Under the pieces are notes generated by a model. The model searched no databases, was not told the origin of the DNA, and saw only the letters and a list, made by a program, of their open reading frames with translations. Made by a program: the position numbers and the translations under genes. Shown in pieces: positions 47,197 to 60,102 of a stretch of 64,000 nucleotides of DNA (positions within the stretch are counted from its first letter, which is position 1; every line of letters begins with the position of its first letter). The DNA is taken from assembly GCA_028752905.1 (NCBI GenBank), contig JAQNBH010000014.1, positions 21,135,490-21,199,489 of the forward strand, read 5' to 3'. Origin of the DNA: Cladorhizidae sp. MBARI D1340-BT2 (lineage: Eukaryota > Porifera > Demospongiae > Poecilosclerida > Cladorhizidae).

Positions 47197-48346
47197 TCTC
47201 CAGGTATGCAGACCCGCCTCAACGTGGCCCTGGGATGAACAAGGGTGTGGATTCGTCTGCACTTCTGGACAAGTAAGATCTGCACTTCTGCGTGGGGTAG
47301 CTTCCCACGCAGTTGTATACACTAGCTCCTAAAGGTCGCGAAAGAGAAAGGGAGCTCCCACCCTACAAGGGATTCATCGGGGAAAATGGTGAAAGGGCCT
47401 AAAGAGTTTGTGTGTCTCCTCCTTGCCGAGACGGCAGTTCTATGCCTAGTGGCGCTACGGTAGGTAGGGTGAGCAGTGGTGCAAGACAAGCTGCTCGACT
47501 GGTCAAGCGTATCCAATGGACACCTCAGTTGGACGCTTCGCTGCAAGAAATTATTATTGAGGTTGGGCCCAGGTTATCTGGGGGCCCAAAAAGAGAATTT
47601 CCCTGTGGAGAGAGCGCCATCCCGAGTTAATCATGGCGGTTGGTGCGATCGCTGCACGGGTTACAAGAATTCTGAAGAGACAGAAGGTAGAGTCATTAGA
47701 CTCTCCGCCCCGGGCTGGGGCCGGGTCCACGGAGAGAGTTGCGGCAGGAGTACCATCAGCTCTGATGAGGCCTTCTGTCACTGATGAAACAGCCGCCGTT
47801 GATCGGGAAGAACCGAGATTGAGTGTCGTTTGTGATAATGAGTCAGTTGGTGACACTGATCTTAGACGAGAGCTCCGAACCGAGTTCGAGAGGCAGACTG
47901 GGGGAAGAGATGAAGGCAGTTTTGAACATCGTTCAAGGATGCTCTGCAAGGGTATCTGGAAGATCAGTCCCATAGTGCGAAAGGTTGACGAGGAAACGAG
48001 GAGAATGTGGCTAGATGGCGAAAACAGCTCCTGGCGACTCAACTGTCTAGTTTATGCAGGTTCATTTGCGGTCTGCCGGAAGTCCCGGAAGCCTCGGCTA
48101 AAGAGAGTGGGAATCCCTCTGGGGCAGACTAGTATGACAATCAAAACTGCTAGAGCCAACGAACTCAGAAAGCTGATCGTTTGGCTTACCTGCGAGGTCA
48201 CTAGATGCTCACTCATGCGACGACCCAACATGAGACAGAAGAGACTGGCGGTGTGGCTAAGGAAGATGTTCGGTAATAAGACCTTACCTGAATTGAGGGC
48301 CTTGTTGGAGAACCGTAAAGGTTTGTTGAATGTCAAGGCCATACAG
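47197..48346 (+). mobile_element. Element B 5' fragment B6
   Basis: Nearly identical to B1 and also directly follows an A element. An open frame from 47633 (268 codons) runs into the 28S junction; the last 25 or so residues are 28S-derived. Confidence 0.85.
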
Positions 48347-48585
48347 GCAACCTGCACAGTCGATCCAGGCAACCTCCCGAGAGGGGCTCCTAAGGCTACT
48401 CGCCTGCAACTCCTGGGGATATACGTCGTCGCCTTCTAGCGTGGATTCTGACTTAGAGTCGTTCAGTCACAATCTAGCAGATGGTAGCTTCGCACCATTG
48501 GCTGTTCAGCCAAGTACAAATGCCAAATGTCTGAATCAACGGTTCCTCTCGTACTGAGTTGAATTATATTGAAATGACACTTCAT

Positions 48586-48625
<40 letters not shown>

Positions 48626-48743
48626 AAGCTAACGTCACCTGTTCGCGGGTGAACAATCCGATATGTGGTGAATTCTGCTACACAATAATAGGAAGAGCCG
48701 ACCTCGAAGGATTAAAAAGCAATGTCACTATGAACGCTTGGCT

Positions 48744-48781
<38 letters not shown>

Positions 48782-49266
48782 GCTCTAGCCTAAAACTCTT
48801 AGAGACGAAAGGATCAATAGGCCATGCTTTCACAGTTTGTATTCATACTGTCAAGCAAGCTTTTACCCTTTTGTTCCACATGAGATTTCCGTTCTCACTG
48901 AGCTTGCCTTAGGAAACCTGCGTAATCGTTTGACAGATGTGCCACCCCATCCAAACTCACCACCTGACACTGTCTTCGACTCGGATTGGCCCTCGGAGAG
49001 GACCTTAAATCCAGAAGGTGGGCCGCAAGAACCAGCTCCGCCACATCGAATAAGTAAAGAAACGATGAAAGTAGTGGTATTTCACCGGTGCCGAAGCTCC
49101 CACCTATTCTACACCTCTCATGTCTCTTCACAAATCCTGACTAGAGTCGAGCTCAACAGGGTCTTATTTCCCCGCAGATTCTGCCAAGCCCGTTCCCTTG
49201 GCTGTAGTTTCGCTAGATAGTAGATGGGTACAGTGGGAATCTCGTTAATCCATTAATGCGCGTTAA

Positions 49267-49317
<51 letters not shown>

Positions 49318-50148
49318 ACCGTTTACCCGAGCTTGGTTGAATTTCTTCACTTTGACATTCAGAGCAGTGGGCAGCAATCACATTGCGTCAACACCGCTAA
49401 CCAGCCATCGCAATGCTCTGTTTTAATTAAACAGTCGGATTCCCCTTGTCCATTCCAGTTCGTAAGTTGGCTGTTAGTCTCTCTTCAGTCTTCCAAGTTC
49501 TCGTTTGAATATTTGCTACTACCACCAAGATCTGCACCAGGGGCGGCTTCACCAAGGCTCACGCCAGAGGCTGCAAGGCCACTCCCGCGCCCTCCTACAC
49601 ATCGATTCAAGCTCGTCGACCAGACAGCCGGGTATGGGTATGACACTCGTGCGCCATCCATTTTCAGGGCTAGTTGATTTGGCAGGTGAGTTGTTACACA
49701 CTCCTTGGCGGATTCCGACTTCCATGGCCAACATCCTGCTGTCTATATCAACCAACACCTTTCATGGGATCTGACAAGCGTTGATTCAGGCACCTTAACC
49801 CGGCTTTTGGTTCATCCCACATCGCCAGTTCTGCTTACCGAAAATGACCCACTAGGAACCCCGGCATTCCGCGTCCGACTTCAGTAGAGCAAGCCGGACT
49901 TGTTACCCATTTAAAGTTTGAGAATAGGTTGAGGCCGTTTCAGCCCCAAGACCTCCAATTATTCGCTTTACCTGATAAAACTGCACCGGGCTCCAGCTAT
50001 CCGGAGGGAAACTTCGGAGGGTACCAGCTACTAGATGGTTCGATTAGTCTTCCGCCCCTGCACACAAATTTGACGATCGATGTGCACGTCAGAATCGCTG
50101 CGAGCTTCCACCAGACTTTCCTGTGGCTTCACCCTATTCAGGCTATCT
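48347..50148 (-). rRNA. 28S rRNA fragment S5 (pseudogene)
   Basis: Same extent as S1-S4, with more private differences (CTGCGTAATCG, GATTGGCCCTC, ACCAGCTCCGCC). It has the ATC variant at the site where S1/S3 have TTC. Confidence 0.85.
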
Positions 50149-50194
50149 TGGAGAGAAGCTGGCCAAACTGTGCTATTTAGAGGAAGTAAAAGTC
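50149..50194 (+). rRNA. 18S rRNA tail fragment before B7
   Basis: GGAGAGAAGCTGGCCAAACT... exactly matches the 18S gene at the C insertion border (GGAGAGAAGC), where the other tails have GGAAAGAAGC. Confidence 0.85.
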
Positions 50195-52867
50195 ATCCCT
50201 GGGTATTTAGTTCTGCCTCACCGTTGGCCCTGGGGTGAACAGGGGTGTACATTCGTCTGCACTTCTGGCCAAGTAAGAACTGCACCTCTACATAGGGTAG
50301 CTCCCGCGTAGTTGTACACATAGCTCCTAAAGGTCCAGATAAAGAAAGGGGAGCTCCCATCCTGCAAGGGATGCATTGGGGAAAAGGGTGAGGGCCTCAA
50401 GAGTTTGTGTGTCTCCTCCCGGCCGAAACGGCAGTCCTATGCCTAGTGGCACTATAGGAGGTAGGGTGAGCAGTGGTGCAAGCCGAGCTGCTCAACTAGT
50501 CCAGCGTATCCAATGGACACCTCAGTTGGACGCTTCACCGCCGCAAGATATAATTAATGAGGTTGGGTCCAGGTCATCGGGAGACCCAGAGAAGAGACTC
50601 TCCCTGTGGAGAGAGCGCCACCACGAGTTAAACACGACGGTTGGTGCGATTGCTGCACGGGTTACAAAGATTCTGAAGAGACAGAAGGCAGAGCCAATAG
50701 ACCCTCCGCCCCAGGCTGGGTCCGGGTACATGGAGAGTGTTTCGGCACGAGTACCATCAGCTCCGATGAGGCCTTCTGTTACTGATGTAACAGCCGCCGA
50801 TGAGCGGGAAGAACAGAGCTTGAGTGTCGTTTGTGATGATTAGTCAGTTGGTGACACTGATCTTAGACGAGAGCTCCGAACCAAGTTCGAGAATCAGACT
50901 GGGGGAAGGGATGAAAGCAATTTTGAACATCGTTCAAGGATGCTCTGCAAGGGTATCTGGAAGAACAGTCCGAACAGTCCCATAGTGCGAAAGGTTGACA
51001 AGGGAATGATGAGAATGTGGCTAGATGGCGAAAACAGCTCCTGGCGACTCAACTGTCCAGGTTCATTTGTGGTCTGCCGGAAGTCCCAGAAGCCTCGGCC
51101 AGAGAGAGTGGGAATCCCTCTGGGGCAGACTAGTATGACAATCAAAACTGCTAGAGTCAACGAACTCAGAAAGCTGATCGTTTGGCTTATCTGCGAGGTC
51201 ACTAGATGCTCACTCATGCGACGATCCATCATGAGACAGAAGAGACTGGCGGTGTGGCTAAGGAAGATGTTCGGTAATAAGACCTTACCTGAATTGAGGG
51301 CCTTGTTGGAGAACCGTAAAGGTTTGTTGAATGTCAAGGCCATACAGCTTAGACGCATGATGAACAAGGAAAAGGAACGAGGTGAGAGACTGCAGTACCA
51401 ACCGCACGGCCCTCGTAGTCTCATGGCTGGTGGGAGCAGCATCGGTCCGAGTAGGAGGCCGAACGAGTCGGAAGTGAAGAACTTTTGGAACAGAGTTCTC
51501 GGTAGGAAGGGTGAATTTGATCTGAAAGATAGTTCAGTATCGGGCTGGATCAAGAGCTTCAGTCATGTTACTAATGACCAAGACCTTTCTAAGTGTGTAA
51601 ATGAAGCTACCTGGAGTAATGTCGTAGGAAAGGCACATCCGTGGAAGGCAGCAGGCCCAGATTTTATCTCAGCCTTTTGGTGGAAGTCCTTCCCCACGGC
51701 AGCGTCGGGACTGTATGAGTTAGTGAGCGAGGTGATCCTTAGGGAAAAGGAGATCCCCGACTGGATGATAGCGGGTTGAACAGTCCTGGTGCACAAGGAT
51801 GGTTGCCAGGGTAAGCCGAGCCAGTATCGGCCCATCACTTGTTTGAATAAGAGTTACAAACTTTTAACTGGCTTGCTGACGTGGATTCTCGAGAATCATG
51901 TCTATGAGAAACTGCTCCTTCTGATCGAGCAGAAAGCCCTGCGAAAAGGCAGTCCAGAATGTATTGATCGATGCCCTTTTGGTGGACTCCATGATCGTGC
52001 AGGAAGCGACTCGCAAGAGGTGCAACCTGGCTATGGCATGGATAGACTACCAAAAAGCATATGATAGAGTGCCCCACGGTTGGCTATTGAAGGTGCTTGA
52101 GGCCATCAATCACCCAAAGTACTCGTACGAGTGCTTGCCAATGTGATTTCGAAGTGGAAATCCGTATTCAGCCTGGGATCGGGACGGGACGCGGTTCGGG
52201 TCCCAATGGTATTTAAGAGGAGACTTTTTCAGGGGGACTCCTTGTCACCTTTGCTTTTTGCCCACAGTATTGCACCTGTGTTACACGCGTTGAAGAAGCA
52301 GGAAGAAGTTGGGAGTGCTGGTCTTAGGGCTCAAATTTACCATCTCTTTTTCATGGATGACTTGCAGAGGAACCGAGAGATTTGGAGGGGTTGATACGTA
52401 AAGTGGAAACCATGTCTAGGGCAGTGGGAATGGAGTTCGGACTGCGAAACTGTGCTGTGGCAGAAATAACTCATTGACTACCAAGTCAACATTTCATTTT
52501 TAGGTCAAAATGGGGGTAATAAAGGTTTAAAAATTATAATTCATGTCTTTCTAGGTATACACTTCATATTTAGCACCACTAATAATAACACCCTATAGAA
52601 CATTACCATAGCTGCTGGAAGACCACACCCACTCCCAAAATAAACCGCACCCACTTATAATTAAGATTCGATATTTCCAGTAACTAGTTGATGTAATATA
52701 ATTACACATTGCTTCAATAGGAAGTGAGGTAGAGCTTGCATAATTTGTGATTTTATTGTAAATTTATACAACAATGGGTGTACATAATTGGGGGTACTAA
52801 TTCAGGGAACTTCCATGAGAAAAAATAATTATGTAACAATCAGTTTAGCGGACTCAATGAGAATGTT

Positions 52868-55025
52868 TTATCGGTAGTTCACCAAAGTGTGGTATGCTTC
52901 AAAACAGGCTCCAATACACATGAATTCATTACATTTAGGGCAATAGACACTGACTTTAGTATCCTTTCTCTTGTTATTCACATTCTTAGTTTTGGAACAA
53001 ACAACGCATTTTCTTCGCTGGCTGGTATCCTTGTACGGAAAGTATTTTCCCTTTAGGCGAGATAAGTCTCTTCCTGGTCTTCTAGCCTGAAGTGTTGCAC
53101 ATTGGCCACTAGCTCTTGATAACAGCAATGGTTGTACCAGCTCATTTATTAGAGCCATGCGAAACTGACGGTTGTTTTTGATGCTAGATTCTGGGTTGTT
53201 AGTACGGAAGACTATGGAGGCATTCAATATACAAATATCGATCAATCTCCAAAACAATTTCTTCCACCATTTTATTGTCTTTCGTTTTGTAAGGGAATGG
53301 TAGGACAAATGCTGATCAGTTAGGTCTACACCATTCATGCTTTGATTGTACTCCACAATTGCTGTTGGGCATGGTATAGGTTCCTTGTTCTTTCCTCCTT
53401 TGGAACGCTTTTCTACCACTTCTATTGAGGCACTGTGAATGGTACTGAGAAAAGACACATCCCTTCTATCGTGCCAAATACCAGCTATAAAAGATTGATA
53501 AGTAGCAAACTTATATTCTGGACGCTTCACGGTAAGATGTTTCAACTCAGGTGGGAAGCATTTTCGCATTGTCCGAACTGTTCCACATGCATATGTCCCA
53601 TTCTTCAGTAAATCGAGGAACAATTTGGGGCTGCTATAGAAATTATCGGTAAAAAGTTTATGCCCTTTATTTAGGTAATTTTGCATGAGTTGCATTACAA
53701 CAGAATGAGTGTGACCACATCCAGATGGATCTGCCTTGCCTCCTCCAGTGTAAATATCATATGTAAGGACATACCCAGAGCTCGATTCAGAGTTCACAAA
53801 AATCTTGATGCCCCATTTAGTGGGCTTTTTAGGGATGTATTGCAAAAAAGACACCCTACAACGTGTGCCCACCATCATCTCATCAATAGCTAGTTCACGC
53901 TTAGGCAAGTAGTATTTAGCAAATGTTTCTGATGTCTTGTCAATGAGTGGTCTCACTTTGTATAGGGGGTCATAACCATCTTCTCCCTTTTTCTTCTGTT
54001 TTGAAGCATCAGCTAGATGTAAATACTTGGAAATTTCGTAGAATCTGTTACGTGGCATGATAGCGGAAAACCAAGGTAAGCCGAAGATAGGACTTGTCGA
54101 CCAATAGTCATGAATACGAGGGAGACGTACTAAGCCCATGGCGACATTGATGCCAATATATGCAAACAACTCGTCCCTAGTGATGTTGAAATATTCATTT
54201 TTTTGCAGAAAAGCAAGTAGCCTTGACTGATCAATGATCAGGTCAAACAGAGGAAATGACACAAACAAACAAAACATCTTCAACGGTGTGTTTTCCCGAG
54301 TTGTTCTGGGGACAGGGCCAACTGGTTGACTGAAGGCTGGTAGCTGCCTTGGTGGTAAGCCACTTGTTGAGGAACTAACATTAGCTATCTCCCATTCAAA
54401 TGGTGAAGTGCTGCGTTGACCACGTCCATGCCTACTACCAAGGCCCCTCCCACTTCCACACACCCTACCCTGTCCCCTTTTTCCATATGTACTACCACTT
54501 GCATGTCCACGGCCCCTTCCACGTCCACGGCCCCTTCCACGTCCACGGCCCCTTCCACGTCTACAGCCTCTCCCTCTGACAGGACTAGTCACACTTTCAA
54601 CCTCTTCCTCAGACGATTCCACTTCCTCCGACTCACTATCAACAGAGCTCTCATCATCATCATCATCACCTGAATACAGCATTGGTAGCTCACTTTACTC
54701 TACTACAATGATTCTAGCAGCTAGCTGACCTGAACTTACCATTCATATCTGGATCAAGAAGAAGTAGAGAGTCCCTTTCTGCTGGCATTGTACTAGGAGA
54801 AGCTGAGGAGTGAAGATTGTAGGCTCCAGCAAGGAGAGATTCAACTCTGCCTTCTTCTTCACTGTCACTATCATGTCCAAGAGACTGAACATCATCACTG
54901 TCCACTTCCAACCTTTCTTCTTCATCTACTCTTTCAAAAAAGTCATCCAAATAGGTGCCAGGTAATTTATCTCCAACACAGTAACTAGCTATATCTTCAG
55001 CAGTCAGTCTAGATGGGCCTGCCAT
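52868..55025 (-). CDS. piggyBac transposase (PGBD-like), two exons
   Basis: Cuts and pastes its own transposon through a DDD catalytic core. Exon 1 is 54740-55025 from ATG, acidic, starting MAGPSRLTAEDIASY. Exon 2 is 52868-54669. The 70-bp intron has G|GTAAGTTC and TATTCAG|GT borders, and splicing keeps the frame to give about 695 residues, a normal size. After a Gly-Arg-repeat region comes the DDE_Tnp_1_7-type domain with the three expected Asp contexts: LAIDEMMVG, LFTDNFYSS and NGVDLTDQ. The C-terminus has a cysteine-rich zinc-binding domain (CVVC...YCPKC...CIGAC). No stop or shift is seen, so it looks intact and recent. It is antisense to the surrounding element B. Confidence 0.93.
54670..54739 (-). 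other. Intron of the piggyBac transposase
   Basis: Minus strand: AATG|GTAAGTTCAGG...GCTGTATTCAG|GTGATG, phase 1. It splits a Gly codon and leads into an Asp run. Confidence 0.8.
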
Positions 55026-55675
55026 GGCTCTGAGGATCGCTGGTCAACTTTATCAACTAGTAACTACACAATGGTAAGGGCTACAGACTTCAAATTTTGT
55101 TCTAACTATAGCTCACTTCCTGCTCTATCTAATGAATATCATCAAAGCCACAGTAAATCACCACAGTTGATAAAGAGAATACTGTTGGTACTGGGGTCAT
55201 ATTGGGACCCCCCTTGGGAGCCAATGAGATAAGAAGATGAGTTCTTGTCAATGCAAGAGATATAATCCTGCCTGATGGTAGAGATATAAGGGAAATCACT
55301 TTAGTAACACGTACAAGTACCTTGGTGTCGAGCAGTCATTGAAACCGACCGACGTAAGATCAAGTAGAGACTGCCGATGACGTATTGCAAATGATTGCGC
55401 AGGATCTGGGAATCCCGCCGTAACTCAAAGTCAAAGGTGCAAACAACGAATGGGTGGGCAGTTTCTTTGTACCGATATTTTTTGGGCACGATCAAGTGGA
55501 CAAAGAGCGATTTGATCCAGCTTGATCGCCTCATGTGGAAAATCCTTAGGCAGAATAAGTGTCATCACGCCAACGCATCGCATCGTTGGAGAGGCTCTAC
55601 CTTCCCAGGGGGGCTGGGGGCCAAGGTTTAATCGGTCTACAGAACTGTTGGGAGAGGGAGGTTGTCTCAACGGCG

Positions 55676-57284
55676 GCCCAACGCCCCTCTCGCGAGGGAC
55701 GGTCGAGCCTGAATCTCTCTTCGCTCCCCGTCGCAATCGAACCGACGACGGCCTGTGCCGCCATCTGCTGCGCATTGCAAGTCCTCCGGCATGAGCGCAC
55801 GCACGCCACATCGAGGGAAACCCAGGTCAGAACCGTAATTAAGTTATCGGTGCCAGGCCCTCGAGTGAGGTCCACGCCCTCGCGGCCGATGGACAGGCAC
55901 ACAACTTGCTCAGAGCAGCTGCCCTGCGGCGGGAACGCACGCAGCCTCCTCTCGAAATCGCTGTACGGACGACAGCGGCGCAACGGGCAGGCCTCGACCG
56001 GCTTGCAGAGGGACGTGGGCCAGATGAGCCTCCGTCGCCGATGCGGCACCCGTGGCACGACGTGACAGCCAACTGGTTGGGCCATGCGATGCAGTCAAAA
56101 ATAACTCGCGGCACCCCTACGAAACGACCGGCATGCCATCGTCTGCTTTAGGTGGGTTTGTGCACTGGGTCAGAGACCAGCAGTCACCCGCCCCTCATAG
56201 TAGCTCACGTAGACCATGTCTGAGGCAAGCGCATAAAGACATGTACTTGAAACTGAATAAGCATATTGTTGTCTCTGTTTTTATGGCGACATGGACGTGA
56301 ATGTCTTCCCCTCTCTGCCCCCTCTTGCCCACCTCGCCCAACTTAACCCCCTTCCCCCCCAACCCTCTCTCTCTCCCGTCGCTGCTCCCTCTCCTTTGCT
56401 CTCTCTCTCTCTTCTGAAGGAATGAACAGAGGGTAGATCGGAGGGCAGGCTATGTTGATGGTTGGGAGAGGAACTGGCGGGGCCAAAAACAGATGGAGAA
56501 CATGGAAACTGGGCCCATGATAGTTAGAAAGAGGGAACTGGGCCATGATAGCGAGGAAGAGTGAACTGGGCCTAAAATAGGTAGAAGGAGGAAACTGGGC
56601 CCGAGAGAGTTAGAAAGAGGGAACCGACTGTGCCACCCAAAAATAACAAGGGGGATAGTGGGCCCAAGATAGGTAGAAAGAGTGAACTCTCAGACAGAAA
56701 TAGATGGAAATGGGAAACAGTGCCCTAGATAGGTAGAAAGAGGGAACTGGGCCAATAATAGGTGGAAATGGGAAACTGGTCCCAAGATAGATAGATAGAT
56801 AGATAAGATTCGATTCGGATAGATAGATAGATAGATAATGGGTGGAAATGGGAAACTGGGCCCAAGATAGATCGATGGATTAGATAGATGGATAGATAGA
56901 TAGTTAGATAGAGGATACTGGGTCCGAGATAGGTAGAAAGAGGAAACTGTGTCCGAGATGGGTAGAAAGAGGAAACTGGGCTCAAGATAGGTAAGATAGG
57001 TAGGAAGAGGAAAATGGGCCAAGAATGGGAAAATGGGCCCCGAGATAGGCAGAAAGAGGGAATTGGCCAAAAATAGGTACAAATTAGCTGCAAAATCTAA
57101 AGAGAAGTCCTGGTGCGTAAAAGTCAAGGTTAAAGTCCTAGTGTATTAAAAGACCCAGTGCGTAAAAGTCCCAGTGCGTAAATTCCTAGTGCAATTCCTA
57201 GTGCGTAATTATTATTATTTATTATTATTATCATTAATTTATTTATTTTCGACGAGAGAGGCCCAGCCCTACGCCCGTTATCAT
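55676..57284 (-). other. ETS + IGS, copy E3
   Basis: Third copy, starting at GGCCCAACGCCCCTCTCGCG after truncated B7. It has the CT-rich block of E2 but not the CCCTAG tract or the MITE. Confidence 0.8.
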
Positions 57285-58087
57285 GAGCTGAGAAAAGGGA
57301 GGAAGGAGATGGACCCCGTTGTTAGAGGACCCAAAAGGCTCATATGGACCCCGTCATGAGTGCAAGACCTGAGAGTCGCGGGAAGATGTGATAAACAAAA
57401 GAGTGGCTACTACATGAGGCTAGAGCAAACGTGGGCCTTGCAACACCCTAACTCGCCATCAAAGGGAACTGCCTTGGGGCAGAAACTCCTGAAACTGAAG
57501 AAATTTGGCATCACCCCAGCGACCGTCAGACTAGCGAGGCAAAGGAGAGGAGGCAAAGAGAGGAGGGGCCAAAGCCTAGAGAAACACCCCTGAGACCAAG
57601 GATCCCACCACAGTGACCCAAACCAATAAGCTTACCCAACAATTACCCAACAAAAAGAGGAAACAGCAGAAGCCATCGCCCTAACCATGGCCGAAATCCA
57701 TTTCCCAGACCCAATTGAAGCCCCGACAGCTGACAACTTCGCCCCACGAAAGAAGCTAACAGGAAGAGTCGACCATGCCAGTTTCCCACGCGAAGTGGAG
57801 AAGGTGGACAATGTCCTGAAGGAGATATTAAGACATGTGGAGGCTGAACTGCCCTAATATATGCAGGGGCAAAAGCTCTGGAGGCCCTACTAAAAAGAGG
57901 AGCAACCAACAGGGTAAGCACCCAAACATACCCAAAATGACAAAGGTAACCCTTTTGATGACAATGTTCTTTCCCCACACAATGATGCCCATGCACGAGA
58001 GAGAATCCCCAATGTTCTTTCCCCACACAATGCTGCCCAGGCACGAGAGAGAATCCCCAACCAGGAGAGGACCCCAGAGGTGGACGT
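57285..58087 (+). mobile_element. Retrotransposon family A, 5' fragment A4
   Basis: Same 5' start as A2 and A3. It has the duplicated intron end and a deletion of about 20 bp around 57830, and is cut at CCAGAGGTGGACG, where single-copy sequence begins. Confidence 0.85.
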
Positions 58088-58508
58088 AGCTGTTTTTGTA
58101 CTATTTTGCTTTTCCCCCCTAGCTAGTGAAGAGAAACAGCATGGCCTAATACTTGAATACTTGCTCACTAGGCAGTCGAGGGCCTAATACTTGCTTATCA
58201 GGCAGTCCAGGGCCTAATACTTGCTTATCAGGCAGTCCAAGACCTATCTTGAACAACAGAAAATGGCTTCTTTGGTACAATGGCTAATTGATATGTTCAA
58301 GGGGAAAATATTGAAAGCTCAACCAGCTAGTAGGTCTAGCAGCTTGTGACTTAGATTTGGATCACTACTTTTGTTTCACTGGCAGCATGATAATTGTTTG
58401 TCTAACCAAAGTTATCCAAAAGGGAAAAATATATATATATTTGTACTTGTCATCTAATTGATCCAATATGGCGTTATTTGTTTAGAATTTATTTTGGTCT
58501 TTTGGCCC
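58088..58508. other. Unique sequence upstream of the BEN gene
   Basis: Contains three copies of a 30-bp unit (GGCCTAATACTTGCTTATCA with GGCAGTCC) at 58145-58245, and AT-rich sequence before the first exon that could hold the promoter. No TATA box can be singled out. Confidence 0.45.
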
Positions 58509-60102
58509 ATGGAGGACTCGGTGTCTGTGGTCCAGCAAGCCAAAGTGCTACAGGGTACCTTGGTGGGAGACAACTGTAAGGTTAAGGTGGGGACAGCTGT
58601 TTACAAGGGAGAGATTTCTGCTATTGGTAAGGAAGTGCCACAATAATGAAAGCTGGTGTTATACAATATTATTTTACATAGGCACTCTGACTGAAATGGA
58701 GCAGTTGGAGTCGAATTTTGTGGGGAAAAATTCCTTGGACAACCTTTCACCACCTCATCACTCAACTTGTAGACCCAAGGCTTCTGTTTGCTCCTTGACC
58801 ACACCTCAGAAGTCTGGTGCAGTAAGTAGGCAAATCTTAGGGGACTGGTCAGGGTTTCATTTAGAAAAATGTCCAAGGGGGTCAACTGGAGGAATATTAA
58901 GTGGTTCTAATGAATTTTAATAGTACAATTTCAAAAGGTGGGGGGCAAAAAGGTGCCAAGGGGTGGCAGTCGTTCCCCCCCTTCCCCCCCTTAAATGAAA
59001 CCCTGCTGGTGAAGATGTGCTTATCTATCTTTCTTTTTATTTATTTTAAGACCGCTGACAGGAAAAGGCAATGTAGCCGTGGAGTTCGGCCAGCCAAGCA
59101 TTGTCGCGTGGTTTCTCCTATTGGTGAGTTTAATAATTCTAACTTCATTTGTTACTTTTAAAATGATACACATTTTTAAAATAGGAAGGGTATTGGATAT
59201 CACTCGTCCTGAACCCATGCTTCCCTTACCACCTGTGATGAGTCGATCTCCTACCCCGTCGGACAGGCCATCCTTGTCTTCTAGCCCGTCTCCTTTACCT
59301 CCCAGCCAGTTTGGGAATTGTTCTTCAAATTATGAAGCAGGTGATTCATATACTCCTGCGTTCAAATGAAGGCAATGTGTCTTGTACAACAACAGCAGTG
59401 TTAACAATGCTTGTGTTTCACAGATTCTTTGTTCCAGGAAGTACATACAACCACAGGCTGGCCAGAGTGGAGGAGCTCTTGCACAAGGTCTTGAGGAACC
59501 AGCAAGAGATCATGTCAAAAATTGCAACACTGATCCTGCCTCAGCCCCAGTTGCCACATGGCCCATCCTTTTTGACACCTCCACCTCCACCTGCTGTTGG
59601 GACCCCACTGCCTCCACCTGATGTTACTCCACCTGATGTTGGGACTCCACCTGATGTTGGGACTCCACCTGATGTTGAGACTCCACCTGCTGTTGGGACT
59701 CCACCCGTGGCAATACAGATACCCAGCAATCAATTGTTTTCACCCGTCTACCACCCGTCTAATGCACTTCCCTCATCTGCGATACAGCAGAACCTCATAA
59801 GTATCGAAGACGTTTTGCTGAAATACCCCAAGCTGGCCAACATCAGCAAGGTTGGCACATTGGCTTGCAAATTGGCAAAAGAAGCTGTGTTTGGAGACGA
59901 CATCTTAAGACGGTGTACTCCGATGGGGAATAGGGAGCTCCCTGCTCTACCTGCCAAAGAATTAGACGAACTAAAAAAATTTTTTTTTACACAATGCATC
60001 CACAATTTTGGAGGCATCCAGTGGAGTTCGAGCCCGTTTGGCAAACATGCCTGGAATCAATCCAGCAGGCATCCAAGAGGCTGAGACATCCAAAGAAATA
60101 GT
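58509..60102 (+). CDS. BEN-domain protein, five exons
   Basis: Exons: 58509-58626, 58682-58821, 59051-59123, 59185-59340 and 59438 to the end, each with GT-AG borders and compatible phases. The protein has a short N-terminal part (MEDSVSVVQQAKVLQG), Ser/Pro-rich linkers, a likely coiled coil (RLARVEELLHKVLRNQQEI), six PPDVGT-type repeats and a C-terminal BEN-like domain (LLKYPKLANISKVGTLACKL, then EAVFGDDILRRCTPMG). BEN domains mediate DNA or protein contacts in chromatin and transcription factors. The reading frame ends at 60084 in an odd tail, but one missing base in the A/T run at 59974-59990 would restore an ending with WQTCLESIQQASKRLRH and a stop at 60102, typical of such domains. This is either an assembly slip or a real frameshift. 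Start chosen: first ATG in the open frame of exon 1. Confidence 0.7.

Larger units (their letters stand above)
52470..55228 (-). mobile_element. piggyBac-like DNA transposon, 2.76 kb, ATAA target duplication
   Basis: Flanked by ATAA at 52466-52469 and 55229-55232. The ends are CTCATTGACTACCAAG and, inverted, CTCATTGGCTCCCAAGG. The paralogous empty site (GCAGAAATAAGAAGATG at 40495) has one ATAA, so the element and its duplication are defined exactly. Canonical piggyBac elements use TTAA. Confidence 0.9.
50376..55670 (+). pseudogene. Broken RT polyprotein of element B7
   Basis: Same order as B5. It shares the TGA before TVLVHKDG (51777) and the 4-bp insertion in ECID (51968), and adds a TAG at 50841 (GATGATTAGTCAG, where the others have GAG). 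RT motifs YRPITCLNKSYKLL, AWIDYQKAYD, LFQGDSLSPLLF and FFMDDL are present. The piggyBac lies after CAVAEI. The part right of it has QLDRLMWKILRQNK, then ERLYLPRGAGGQGL before truncation. Confidence 0.8.
50195..55675 (+). mobile_element. Element B, copy B7 (interrupted by piggyBac)
   Basis: B sequence at 50195-52469 and 55233-55675 with a piggyBac between. Same 3' junction with ETS as B5. Confidence 0.85.

Noticed and set aside
54416..54673. Thr/Ser/Pro-rich plus-strand frame
   Set aside because: Antisense of the Gly-Arg repeat in the piggyBac transposase.
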